A stretch of 64,000 nucleotides of DNA from Shinella lacus (GTDB taxonomy: Bacteria; Pseudomonadota; Alphaproteobacteria; Rhizobiales; Rhizobiaceae): assembly GCF_010994755.1 (NCBI RefSeq), contig NZ_WHSB02000013.1, forward strand, positions 1 to 64,000. Reading direction: 5' to 3'. The stretch's first letter is position 1. Each line of letters starts with the position of its first letter. Made by a program: the position numbers and the translations under genes. Positions 17,993 to 25,852 of this stretch are shown here, piece after piece. The notes beneath the pieces are model-generated. The model was not told the origin of the DNA. It saw only the letters and a program-made list of their open reading frames with translations, and did not search any database.

Positions 17993-19019
17993 GAGAAACA
18001 AAACTCGAGACACCCATCTTCGCTTTCACGAGCTGAAATCGCTTCTGACGACAATTTTCGTCAACAATGGCACAGCCGCGGAGACCGCCGAAATCCTCGC
18101 GGAAAACTGCGCCGGATGCGAAAGGGACGGTGCGCTCAGCCATGGCATCTTCCGCATGCCGGGCTATGTCGGTTCTCTCCGGTCGGGATGGGTGGACGGC
18201 CTGGCGGTGCCCGATGCCACGCGTCTTGGACCGTCCTTCATCCGCGTCGATGCGCGGAACGGTTTTGCCCAGCGGGCGCTTGCGGCCGCGGACCCGCTTG
18301 TCAGAAACGCTCTTCGCGAGACAGGTATAGCCATCGCCGCGATCCGCAATTCCCACCATTTCAGCGCATTGTGGCCGGACGTCGAACCTTTTGCGCTTTC
18401 GGGCTACATGGCCATCACGGCGGTGAACGGGCTTGCGAATGTGGTTCCCCATGGCGGCCGGCAGGCGATCTATGGAACCAATCCCATAGCCTTTGCCGCG
18501 CCGGTGGAAGGTGCGCCGCCGCTGGTCGTCGATCAAGCCAGCAGCGTCATGGCGAATGGCGAAGTCCGTCTGCAGGCTCTCGCCGGCAAGCCGGTTCCTG
18601 TCGGAACAGGTGTCGACCGCGACGGCAATGCCACGACGGATCCGCACGCGATCCTGGCGGGCGGGGCTTTGAACACCTTCGGCGGCTACAAGGGGTCGTC
18701 GATCGCCTTGCTCGTCGAGATTCTCGCGAGCGCCGTCACAGGGGGACAGCTCTCGTTCGAAAACGACTTTACCGGTTATCCCGGCGCGCAAACGCCGAAA
18801 GCGGGGCAGTTCCTCATCGCGATCGATCCGAACTGGGGTGGCTCTACAGGCTTTGAAACGCGCCTTGCGCATCTGTGCACCCGGCTGATCGATGCCGGCC
18901 AGGATCGGCTCCCCGGCGCGCGGCGATTTGCGAACCGTGCGGCGGCCGAGCAGTCCGGCATCCCGATCGCACAGGGCGAACTCCAGCGGCTTCGAACGCT
19001 GGCGGGGGAGGCGCCATGA
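17985..19019 (+). CDS. Ldh-family reductase, DpkA-like (delta1-pyrroline-2-carboxylate/delta1-piperideine-2-carboxylate reductase)
   Basis: A 344-residue member of the malate/L-lactate dehydrogenase (YlbC/DpkA) family. Landmarks are CERDGALSHGIFRMPGYV, with the catalytic His in SHG, then NSHHFSALWPDVEPFA, which is close to DpkA, and the GTNPIAFAAP nucleotide region. DpkA reduces delta1-piperideine- or delta1-pyrroline-2-carboxylate to L-pipecolate or L-proline with NADPH. The presence of a trans-3-hydroxyproline dehydratase two genes later, which makes delta1-pyrroline-2-carboxylate, supports this. It overlaps its neighbours at both ends, so it is translationally coupled. Confidence 0.85.
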   Translation: MVERNKTRDTHLRFHELKSLLTTIFVNNGTAAETAEILAENCAGCERDGALSHGIFRMPGYVGSLRSGWVDGLAVPDATRLGPSFIRVDARNGFAQRALAAADPLVRNALRETGIAIAAIRNSHHFSALWPDVEPFALSGYMAITAVNGLANVVPHGGRQAIYGTNPIAFAAPVEGAPPLVVDQASSVMANGEVRLQALAGKPVPVGTGVDRDGNATTDPHAILAGGALNTFGGYKGSSIALLVEILASAVTGGQLSFENDFTGYPGAQTPKAGQFLIAIDPNWGGSTGFETRLAHLCTRLIDAGQDRLPGARRFANRAAAEQSGIPIAQGELQRLRTLAGEAP

Positions 19020-19486
19020 AACCCGAAATGGATCGGCTCAAACAGGAAGGCCATGACATGACGCTCGACAGGAACAGACTTGAACTTCGGCGGGACCTCA
19101 CGCCCGAGCAGGTGGACCAACTGGTTGATCTCTTTCAGCAGGAGTGGTGGACCAAAGGCCGGGAGAAAGCGGATGTCGAACGATTGATGAAGAATGCCGG
19201 GCCGGTGTTCGCCTTTATCGATCCGTTGAACGGAGAGCTGGTCGCCTTCGCGCGCGCCATGACGGACGGCGTCTACAAGGCGATGATCTTCGACATCATC
19301 GTCAAGGATACCTGGCGGAACACCGGGCTCGGGCGCCTCCTAATGGACACCGTCATGACGGATCCCGTCCTCGCGGGCGTCAAGCATCGCGAACTCTATT
19401 GCCTCGAAGAAATGCGGCCCTTCTACGAAAAGTGGGGGTTCACGGCCAACCTGCCCGGTCTTTTCTTCATGCGCCAGTCGTCCTGA
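19016..19486 (+). CDS. GNAT-family N-acetyltransferase
   Basis: A 156-residue protein with the acetyl-CoA binding motif A (IIVKDTWRNTGLGRLLMDTV) and a closing YCLEEMRPFYEKWGF strand-helix typical of small GNATs. The start overlaps the stop of the reductase gene (ATGA). Met at 19058 would trim 14 residues. In this operon it might acetylate the amino acid substrate or a toxic analogue; the sequence does not say which. Confidence 0.85.
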   Translation: MKPEMDRLKQEGHDMTLDRNRLELRRDLTPEQVDQLVDLFQQEWWTKGREKADVERLMKNAGPVFAFIDPLNGELVAFARAMTDGVYKAMIFDIIVKDTWRNTGLGRLLMDTVMTDPVLAGVKHRELYCLEEMRPFYEKWGFTANLPGLFFMRQSS

Positions 19487-19514
19487 GGCACGGCAAGTGG
19501 GGTTTCGAGCTATC

Positions 19515-20681
19515 ATGGCTACCCATCAAACCATTCTCGACGTCGACTGTGCCGTTGTCGGCCTTGGCGTCATGGGCGCTTCAACGCTGTATTTCCTGGC
19601 CCAGTCGGGCGGGAAGGTCGTCGGTATCGACACATACAGCCCCCCGCATGGCCATGGCGCAAGCTATGGCGGCTACAAGGTGACGAGAGAAGCCGTTGCC
19701 GAAGGCCCGGCCTATCTGCATTTTGTCCGGCGCTCGAATGCGCTGCTGTGTGACCTCGAACACCGCTACGGCGTCAGCCTGATGCAGCGCACGGGAACTT
19801 TGATCATCGGGTCGGAGGCGACGAGCAGCGCCAGCGGTTTCCTGCGCGATACCATTGGGATTGCCCAGGCGAATGGCATTGTGCACGAAGTTCTACCGTC
19901 AAGGGAGTTGCGCAGACGCTATCCGCAGCTCATCGGCATAGCCGAAGAGGACACGGGTTATCTTGAGCCTGACGCCGGGTTCATCCGCCCCGAGCCGCTG
20001 TTGGATCTGCAGATCGCCCTTGCCGAACACGCGGGCGCCGAGATTTTGAGGAATACTGCCATCAAACGGATCACGTCGGTCTCCGGCGGTGTCGAGATCG
20101 AGGCCGAGGGGGTGCGGATCCGCGCCCGGCAGGTCGTCGTTGCGGCAGGGCGGTGGATGGGCGAACTCCTTGGCGACCAGCTTGCGAGCCTGCTGACTGT
20201 CGGCCGGCAGCGGACCTTTACGTTCAAAGTGCGTGATGCGGCTGCCTACCGCGCGGAGCGATTCCCGACCTTGATGTGGTTTCGCGAGCGTGTCGGTGGT
20301 GATTGCGCGACGGTTTTCCCGCTCGAAGGATCGGAGGAGGGGCTCAAGTTCTTTGTCGCGGACACGGAGGTCGATGCCCGCATCGGCCAGTCGAGCGATC
20401 GGTTTTTCGAGCAGCATGTCGCGCCGTTCTTCTCCGGGATTTCCCCGGAATTGCAGGCGATGGAGGCCTGCTACTACACGTCGACCTCCGATCATGGATT
20501 CCTGCTGGATTGGCATCCGGACATTGCGGGGCTGTTCCTCGTGTCCGCCTGTTCGGGTCATGGGTTCAAACATGCATTGGGGATTGGCGAGACGGTATCG
20601 GCCGTGCTGAGGGGAAGGCCTACTCCTGATCTTTCGGCATTCAGCCTGGAGCGATTTTTCGCCGGCCTGCCAGGCCACTGA
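19515..20681 (+). CDS. FAD-dependent oxidase of the monomeric sarcosine/N-methyltryptophan/pipecolate oxidase family
   Basis: A 388-residue flavoprotein. It opens with a DAO-type FAD motif (DCAVVGLGVMGASTLYFLA), then an HGHGASYGG segment that matches the family's GSSHG-like loop. Cys319 in EACYYTSTSD aligns with the Cys that binds FAD covalently in sarcosine oxidases, and SGHGFKHALGIGE closes the FAD site. The family oxidises N-methyl amino acids, L-pipecolate or L-proline to imines with release of hydrogen peroxide. Start 19515 is chosen; a GTG at 19497 with GAGG is an alternative. Its position in a 3-hydroxyproline operon suggests an N-methylated or cyclic imino acid substrate. Confidence 0.87.
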   Translation: MATHQTILDVDCAVVGLGVMGASTLYFLAQSGGKVVGIDTYSPPHGHGASYGGYKVTREAVAEGPAYLHFVRRSNALLCDLEHRYGVSLMQRTGTLIIGSEATSSASGFLRDTIGIAQANGIVHEVLPSRELRRRYPQLIGIAEEDTGYLEPDAGFIRPEPLLDLQIALAEHAGAEILRNTAIKRITSVSGGVEIEAEGVRIRARQVVVAAGRWMGELLGDQLASLLTVGRQRTFTFKVRDAAAYRAERFPTLMWFRERVGGDCATVFPLEGSEEGLKFFVADTEVDARIGQSSDRFFEQHVAPFFSGISPELQAMEACYYTSTSDHGFLLDWHPDIAGLFLVSACSGHGFKHALGIGETVSAVLRGRPTPDLSAFSLERFFAGLPGH

Positions 20682-20712
20682 ACATATCGTCGGTGCAAGG
20701 CGGTAAACGGCC

Positions 20713-20740
20713 TTGACACATTTGGTAGATCGTATACGAT
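20713..20740 (+). promoter_or_regulatory. Promoter with GntR operator before the 3-hydroxyproline dehydratase gene
   Basis: TTGACA (20713-20718) is followed after 16 bp by TACGAT (20735-20740), which is the right half of the palindrome ATCGTATACGAT (20729-20740). A repressor on this site would cover the -10 element. The palindrome is identical to the one at 15781-15792. Confidence 0.65.
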
Positions 20741-20795
20741 ATCTGAAATAGAAGAATGAACGACGACGAACGGGTCGTCGGTGAGAGGAAGACAC

Positions 20796-21803
20796 ATGAA
20801 ATTCGATCGCTTCCTGACCACGGTGGAGCTGCACACCTGCGGCGAGACTTTTCGCCTGGTCACCCAGGGCCTGCCCAAGATCCCCGGCAAGACGATTGTC
20901 GAGCGCATCACCTGGCTCGAACAGAACGCGGATCACTATCGACGCGCCGTGCTGCTGGAGCCCCGCGGCCACAAGGATCTCTACGGCGGCTATCTGACCG
21001 AGCCGGTTCATCCCGAGGCCGATTTCGGCGTGATCTTCCTCAACAACATGGGCTACAGCCCCCATTGCGGTCACGGTGTCATCGCTCTTGCGACCGCCGC
21101 CGTGGAGCTCGGCTGGATCGAGCGGAAAGCGCCGGAAACGAAGGTCGGCATCGATGCGCCATGCGGCTTCATCGAAGCCTATGTCCAATGGGATGGCGAG
21201 CGCACCGGCGCGGTTCGTTTCGTCAATGTGCCCTCGTTCATCTTCAGCCGCGACGTAACCGTTGAGACGCCGAGCTTCGGCGAGGTCACCGGCGATGTCG
21301 CGTATGGTGGTGCGACCTATTTCTACGTCGACGGCCGCAAGCACGGCGTCGAAATTCGCGAATTCGATGCGCAGCGCGTCATGCAGCTCGGATACGAGAT
21401 CAAGAAGGCGGTGAATGCCAAGATGCCGTTCGTGCATCCGGAAATCCCGGAATTCAACAATGTCTACGGCGTGATGGTTTATGGCGACCCCCGCCATGCG
21501 GGCTCCACACAGGCAAATTGCTGCGTCTATGCCGACCGCGCCGTCGACCGCTCGCCGACCGGTTCGGGTACGGCGGGCCGCGTTGCCCAGCTTTATCTTC
21601 GCGGCGAGATGACCGGTGCCGAGACGCTGGTCAATGAATCGATCATTGGCACGATCTTCAAAGGACGTGTGCTTTTCGAAACCAAGGTCGGCGACTTCGA
21701 CGCCGTCGTCCCGGAAGTGGAAGGCAGCGCCCATATTTGCGGCTTTGCCAACTGGGTGATCGATGAAGCCGATCCGCTCAAATACGGCTTCCTGGTGAGC
21801 TGA
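20796..21803 (+). CDS. trans-3-hydroxy-L-proline dehydratase (proline racemase superfamily)
   Basis: A 335-residue member of the proline racemase superfamily. The two catalytic positions are Cys91 (SPHCGHGVI) and Thr255 (DRSPTGSGT). In the family, the Cys/Thr pair marks trans-3-hydroxy-L-proline dehydratase, whereas Cys/Cys marks racemases and 4-hydroxyproline epimerases. The product is delta1-pyrroline-2-carboxylate. The downstream cyclodeaminase-like gene starts 2 bp later and is the expected reductase. ATG 20796 is preceded by GAGAGGAAG. Confidence 0.9.
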   Translation: MKFDRFLTTVELHTCGETFRLVTQGLPKIPGKTIVERITWLEQNADHYRRAVLLEPRGHKDLYGGYLTEPVHPEADFGVIFLNNMGYSPHCGHGVIALATAAVELGWIERKAPETKVGIDAPCGFIEAYVQWDGERTGAVRFVNVPSFIFSRDVTVETPSFGEVTGDVAYGGATYFYVDGRKHGVEIREFDAQRVMQLGYEIKKAVNAKMPFVHPEIPEFNNVYGVMVYGDPRHAGSTQANCCVYADRAVDRSPTGSGTAGRVAQLYLRGEMTGAETLVNESIIGTIFKGRVLFETKVGDFDAVVPEVEGSAHICGFANWVIDEADPLKYGFLVS

Positions 21804-21805
21804 CG

Positions 21806-22729
21806 ATGGTCCAGCACTTCGATGCATCCCTAACCGAGACATTGCTGCCCTTCGGTCTGCTCGTCAGGGAGCTGGAAAGAACCGTGGCCGCGTATGCCGA
21901 CGGAAAGATCGTCAGTCCGGAGCGGCTGGTCATTCCTCTAGCGGCCGGCGGTGTCATGCTTTCCATGCCCGCGAGCGCCGAGGACATTGCGAGCCACAAG
22001 CTCGTCAATGTCTGCCCGTCGAACCTTTCGCGTAATCTTGCGACGATCAACGGTGAGGTCGTTGCCTACGATGCCGTCACCGGCGTTTCCCTCTTCGCCC
22101 TCGACGGTCCGACCGTCACCGGACGGCGAACGGCGGCGGTGACGCTGCTGGCCATCAGCCGGCTTCGGAAAACGCCGCCGAAGACCATCGCGATCATCGG
22201 AACAGGCAAGCAGGCGTCCACACATGCACAGGCATTCGCCTCTTTCTTTCCCGGCGCAAACCTGGTCGTCGCTGGGATTTCCCGGGAAGAGGAAGACCAA
22301 TTTTGTGCAAGGCATACCGCCTGCGCCGTCAGGCCCTTTGCGGATCGCGACTGGTCTCGCGTTGACGTCGTGGTGACGCTCACCACCAGCAAGACGCCGG
22401 TCTATGCGGAAGTCGCGACGCGGGATCGGCTTGTCGTGGGGGTAGGGGCCTTTACGCCGGATGCAGCCGAGGTTGGAAGGGAAACAGTGCTGGCCAGCTC
22501 TCTGATCGTCGATGATGCCGCCGGTGCGCGGCACGAGGCGGGTGATCTCATCCAGGCCGGCGCCGATTGGTCCAAGGTGCTTTCCCTGTCTGACGTTCTG
22601 AAGGGAATGGCAGATGTCGCTGGCCCGATCTTCTTCAAGAGCGTCGGCTGTGCGGCGTGGGACCTCGCGGCATGCCGCGTGGCGCGTGCAATGATCGCTA
22701 CGGACACTTCGGACCGGCCGTCGCGGTGA
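21806..22729 (+). CDS. Ornithine cyclodeaminase/mu-crystallin family protein, probable delta1-pyrroline-2-carboxylate reductase
   Basis: A 307-residue protein with the OCD family layout: an N-terminal substrate cap, then a Rossmann fold beginning IAIIGTGKQASTHAQAF, and a VVVTLTTSKTPVY strand. In hydroxyproline catabolism, OCD homologs such as LhpI act as NAD(P)H-dependent delta1-pyrroline-2-carboxylate reductases. Direct coupling to the trans-3-hydroxyproline dehydratase makes that the best call. It may duplicate the activity of the DpkA-like enzyme at 17985. Confidence 0.85.
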   Translation: MVQHFDASLTETLLPFGLLVRELERTVAAYADGKIVSPERLVIPLAAGGVMLSMPASAEDIASHKLVNVCPSNLSRNLATINGEVVAYDAVTGVSLFALDGPTVTGRRTAAVTLLAISRLRKTPPKTIAIIGTGKQASTHAQAFASFFPGANLVVAGISREEEDQFCARHTACAVRPFADRDWSRVDVVVTLTTSKTPVYAEVATRDRLVVGVGAFTPDAAEVGRETVLASSLIVDDAAGARHEAGDLIQAGADWSKVLSLSDVLKGMADVAGPIFFKSVGCAAWDLAACRVARAMIATDTSDRPSR

Positions 22730-22801
22730 ATTGGGAAGGCCATCGGATTCGTTTCAAGGCGCCTCTTACCTCTCTCTTTGCGGGGAATAGCGGCACTTTA
22801 G

Positions 22802-22813
22802 AGCGTATACGAT
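22802..22813 (+). promoter_or_regulatory. GntR operator before the amino acid ABC transporter operon
   Basis: AGCGTATACGAT differs from the palindrome at 15781 and 20729 only at the second base. It lies 43 bp upstream of the binding-protein start codon, consistent with control by the GntR regulator at 15010. Confidence 0.6.
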
Positions 22814-22855
22814 AGCCAATATGCGAAATAATCCATAACAAGAGAGGAACTGCAA

Positions 22856-23677
22856 ATGAAGAAAATGATCCCGCTTATGGCGCTCGCCGCTGTGGCAATA
22901 TGTGGTTCGGCTGCCCAAGCAGACCAGCTTGACGACATCATCAGTGCCGGCAAGCTTCGCTGCGCCGTGCAGCTCGACTTCCCGCCGAATGGCTCGCGCG
23001 ACGCGAACAATAACCCAATCGGTTTCGACGTCGACTACTGCAACGATCTCGGCGCGGCGCTTGGCGTCGAAGTGGAAATCGTCGATACGCCGGAAAATGA
23101 CCGCATCCCGGCGATCCTGTCGGGCCGGGCCGACGTTGCGGTCGCCGTCGCCTCCGACACGCTGGAGCGTGCGAAGACCGTAGGCTTCTCGATCCCCTAT
23201 TTCGTGTTCGAGACGATTGTGCTGGCGCGCGAGGATTCGGGCATCAAGGCGCCTGACGATATCAAGGGTCATACGGTCGGCGGTCCGGCGGGCGCCTATG
23301 AAACGCTCGCGCTTGCCAAGGAGGTCGAGAAGAAGAACGATCCGGCGTCGAAAATGCTGACGTTCCAGACCCAGTCGGACACCTTCCTGGCACTCGGCCA
23401 GAAGCGCATCGACGCGACCTACACCACGTCGACGATCGCCGCAGCGATCATCGAATCCGGCAAATATCCGGGCCTCAAGGTTGTCGGCCCCGCGCCGGTC
23501 GATGCCGATTACTGCGCACTGATCGTCAAGCGACAGGAACAGGGTTGGCTCAACTACGTCAACCTGTTCCTGAACCGCCAGGTGCGTTCGGGCCGCTATG
23601 CCGAACTCTACAAGAAGTGGATCGGTGAGGATGCCGGTGCAGCCCCGGCTCTAACCGTCCCCGGCGTCTACCGATAA
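22856..23677 (+). CDS. Polar amino acid ABC transporter, periplasmic binding protein
   Basis: A 273-residue secreted protein. The signal peptide ends near AAQA (residue 22). The mature domain is a family-3 (HisJ/ArtJ) fold: IISAGKLRCAVQLDFPP, the GFDVDYCNDLGAALGV motif and the later GYETLALAKEV-like helix region. It begins the four-gene PAAT transporter operon and is separated from the first permease by a strong hairpin. Given the operator and neighbours, the ligand is probably an imino acid or derivative. Confidence 0.93.
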   Translation: MKKMIPLMALAAVAICGSAAQADQLDDIISAGKLRCAVQLDFPPNGSRDANNNPIGFDVDYCNDLGAALGVEVEIVDTPENDRIPAILSGRADVAVAVASDTLERAKTVGFSIPYFVFETIVLAREDSGIKAPDDIKGHTVGGPAGAYETLALAKEVEKKNDPASKMLTFQTQSDTFLALGQKRIDATYTTSTIAAAIIESGKYPGLKVVGPAPVDADYCALIVKRQEQGWLNYVNLFLNRQVRSGRYAELYKKWIGEDAGAAPALTVPGVYR

Positions 23678-23701
23678 CCAGCATTCGTCTCATCGCAAGA
23701 A

Positions 23702-23729
23702 GGCACCCGGTCGCAATCGATCGGGCGCC
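23702..23729 (+). other. Intercistronic hairpin after the amino acid binding-protein gene
   Basis: GGCACCCGGTCG (23702-23713) pairs with CGATCGGGCGCC (23718-23729) around the tetraloop CAAT, with one A-C mismatch and one G-T wobble. There is no U-tract. It lies 25 bp after the stop and 59 bp before the permease start. Confidence 0.6.
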
Positions 23730-23788
23730 ACCTTTGGCGGGCATCTGCGTCCGCGACAACCGAGCGCTGACAAAGAATGAGGTCGCAA

Positions 23789-24451
23789 ATGGACTATGAA
23801 TTTCAATGGAGGCCGGTCCTGCGTTCGCTTCCCGAGATGCTGTGGGGCGCTCTGCAAACGATCGAGATCGCGGGCCTCGCCATGATGCTTGGAACGGTCC
23901 TCGCCATTTTCCTGGCCCTCGCCAAACGATCCGGCAAAAAATACCTGTCCTTGCCAGCCGACATGTGGATTGAGACGGCGAGAAACACGCCCGCACTCTT
24001 CCAGATCTACATGTTGTATTTCGGCCTGGGCTCGCTCGGCTTGCAGGTCGGATCCTACACCGCGCTGTTGCTCGGCATCACGTTCAACAATGCCGGTTAT
24101 CTCGCCGAGACGTTCCGCGGTGGCTTTGCAGCCGTTCCAGAGACGCAGACACGGGCGGCACGCTCCCTTGGACTGGGGGCGGTGCAGACCCAGTGGCACA
24201 TCGTGATCCCGCAGATGCTGCGCGCGGTTTTCCACGCCATGACCAACCAGATGGTGTGGTCCGTCCTGATGAGTTCGCTCGGGGTCATTGTCGGCCTGAC
24301 CACGGACCTGACCGGCGTTACCCAGAAACTCAACGTCGTGACCTACAGGACCTTCGAGTACTTCTTCGTCGCGGCGTGCCTCTACTACCTCATTTCCAAG
24401 GCTTTCACGCTATCGGCGCGCGTCGTGGCCTGGCGCCTGTTCCGCTATTAG
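23789..24451 (+). CDS. Polar amino acid ABC transporter permease 1
   Basis: A 220-residue inner-membrane permease of the HisMQ family with an N-terminal ALQTIEIAGLAMMLGTVLA helix and the EAA-type loop (AETFRGGFAAVPETQTRAAR, then SLGLG). ATG at 23789 is preferred because GAGG lies 6 nt upstream; ATG 23777 has no such site. It forms a heterodimer with the next gene. Confidence 0.92.
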   Translation: MDYEFQWRPVLRSLPEMLWGALQTIEIAGLAMMLGTVLAIFLALAKRSGKKYLSLPADMWIETARNTPALFQIYMLYFGLGSLGLQVGSYTALLLGITFNNAGYLAETFRGGFAAVPETQTRAARSLGLGAVQTQWHIVIPQMLRAVFHAMTNQMVWSVLMSSLGVIVGLTTDLTGVTQKLNVVTYRTFEYFFVAACLYYLISKAFTLSARVVAWRLFRY

Positions 24452-24460
24452 GAGGTCGCG

Positions 24461-25114
24461 ATGTATTTCGGTGGATCATTTTCGAGGGGCGACTTCCTCT
24501 TCCTTCTGTCGGGAGCCGTGACCACGCTTTCAATCACCCTTGTCGCCGTCGTCATCGGTACCGTCCTCGGTGTCCTGTTCGGCCTGATCCGGGCCGGCGC
24601 GCCCTGGTGGATCGGCAACACGCTCGGCGCGGTCCTCGATGTCTTCCGGTCCGTGCCGCTCCTCATTCAGCTCGTACTGTTCAACTCGTTCAACAGCATG
24701 CTCAAGCTGAACTGGCCGACCTTTACTGTCGGCTGCATCTGCCTGGGGATTTACGCCTCAGCCTTTTGCACCGAGATCGTCAGAAGCGGTGTCGGCGCAG
24801 TCCCTCAGACGACACGCCGCGCTGCCCGTTCTCTCGGCCTCACCTGGCGGCAGGAATTGACGTCGATCACGCTGCCGATCGCCACCCGGATCGTCTTTCC
24901 GAGCTGGATCGGGCTGACGCTCGGCGTGATGAAGGACACGGCGCTCGTCTTGTGGATCGGCATCGTCGAACTCCTGCGCAGCTCGCAGATCGTCACGTCG
25001 CGGGTTCAGGAACCGCTGCTGATCCTCGGCATCACCGGGCTGATCTACTTCGTGATGAGCTTTCCTATCGCCAGACTCGGCAATCAACTTGAGAAGAAGT
25101 GGGGCACGCAATGA
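24461..25114 (+). CDS. Polar amino acid ABC transporter permease 2
   Basis: A 217-residue HisMQ-family permease, with TM segments starting LLSGAVTTLSITLVAVVIGT and an EAA loop CTEIVRSGVGAVPQTTRRAA followed by RSLGLT. Its stop overlaps the ATPase start (ATGA). Partner of the permease at 23789. Confidence 0.92.
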   Translation: MYFGGSFSRGDFLFLLSGAVTTLSITLVAVVIGTVLGVLFGLIRAGAPWWIGNTLGAVLDVFRSVPLLIQLVLFNSFNSMLKLNWPTFTVGCICLGIYASAFCTEIVRSGVGAVPQTTRRAARSLGLTWRQELTSITLPIATRIVFPSWIGLTLGVMKDTALVLWIGIVELLRSSQIVTSRVQEPLLILGITGLIYFVMSFPIARLGNQLEKKWGTQ

Positions 25115-25830
25115 TCGCCATCGAGAACGTTCACAAGCAATTCGGCGCGCTGCATGTGCTGAAAGGTGTCGATCTGTCGGTGCAGAAGGGCGAGGTCCTT
25201 TCGATGATCGGCGGCTCGGGATCCGGTAAATCGACTATGCTGATGTGTATCAACGGCCTCGAAGGCATCCAGCAGGGCCGCATCACGGTCGATGGCGTCG
25301 AGGTTCACGCCAAGGCCACCGACCTCAACAAACTGCGCCGCCGCATTGGAATCGTCTTCCAGCAGTGGAATGCCTTTCCGCATCTCACGGTGCTGGAGAA
25401 TGTCACGCTTGCGCCGAGAAAAGTTCTCGGCAAATCCAGGGAAGAGGCGGAGGTGATCGCGGTCGAGCAACTGTCTCATGTCGGGTTGAAGGAAAAGCTC
25501 GCCGTGTTCCCGTCCCGGCTTTCCGGCGGCCAGCAGCAACGCATGGCCATCGCAAGAGCGCTTGCGATGTCACCCGACTATATGCTGTTCGACGAGGTCA
25601 CCTCGGCGCTCGATCCGCAGCTCGTCGGCGAGGTGCTTGATACAATGCGCATGCTGTCGAAGGAGGGCATGACGATGATCGTCGTCACCCACGAAATGCG
25701 CTTTGCTCGCGAGGTGTCGGATCGCGTCGCCTTCTTCCGCGAGGGGCGCATTCACGAGATCGGCTCGCCGGATCAGATCTTCGAGAACCCCCAGCAGCCG
25801 GAAACCGCGGCTTTCCTCAAATCCATTTGA
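25111..25830 (+). CDS. Polar amino acid ABC transporter ATPase
   Basis: A 239-residue HisP/GlnQ-type ATPase: Walker A GGSGSGKST at residues 34-42, Q-loop in IVFQQWNAFPHLTV, signature LSGGQ at 137-141, Walker B YMLFDEVTSALD and the H-loop VVTHEM. It energises the two permeases upstream. The gene start overlaps the permease stop. The next gene begins 22 bp downstream, in the same direction. Confidence 0.94.
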   Translation: MIAIENVHKQFGALHVLKGVDLSVQKGEVLSMIGGSGSGKSTMLMCINGLEGIQQGRITVDGVEVHAKATDLNKLRRRIGIVFQQWNAFPHLTVLENVTLAPRKVLGKSREEAEVIAVEQLSHVGLKEKLAVFPSRLSGGQQQRMAIARALAMSPDYMLFDEVTSALDPQLVGEVLDTMRMLSKEGMTMIVVTHEMRFAREVSDRVAFFREGRIHEIGSPDQIFENPQQPETAAFLKSI

Positions 25831-25852
25831 CCTCCATCTAGGAACCTGAACA

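Noticed and set aside
20796-21803. 4-hydroxyproline 2-epimerase or proline racemase
   Set aside because: The second catalytic position is Thr255 (SPTGSGT) instead of Cys, which is the dehydratase pattern.
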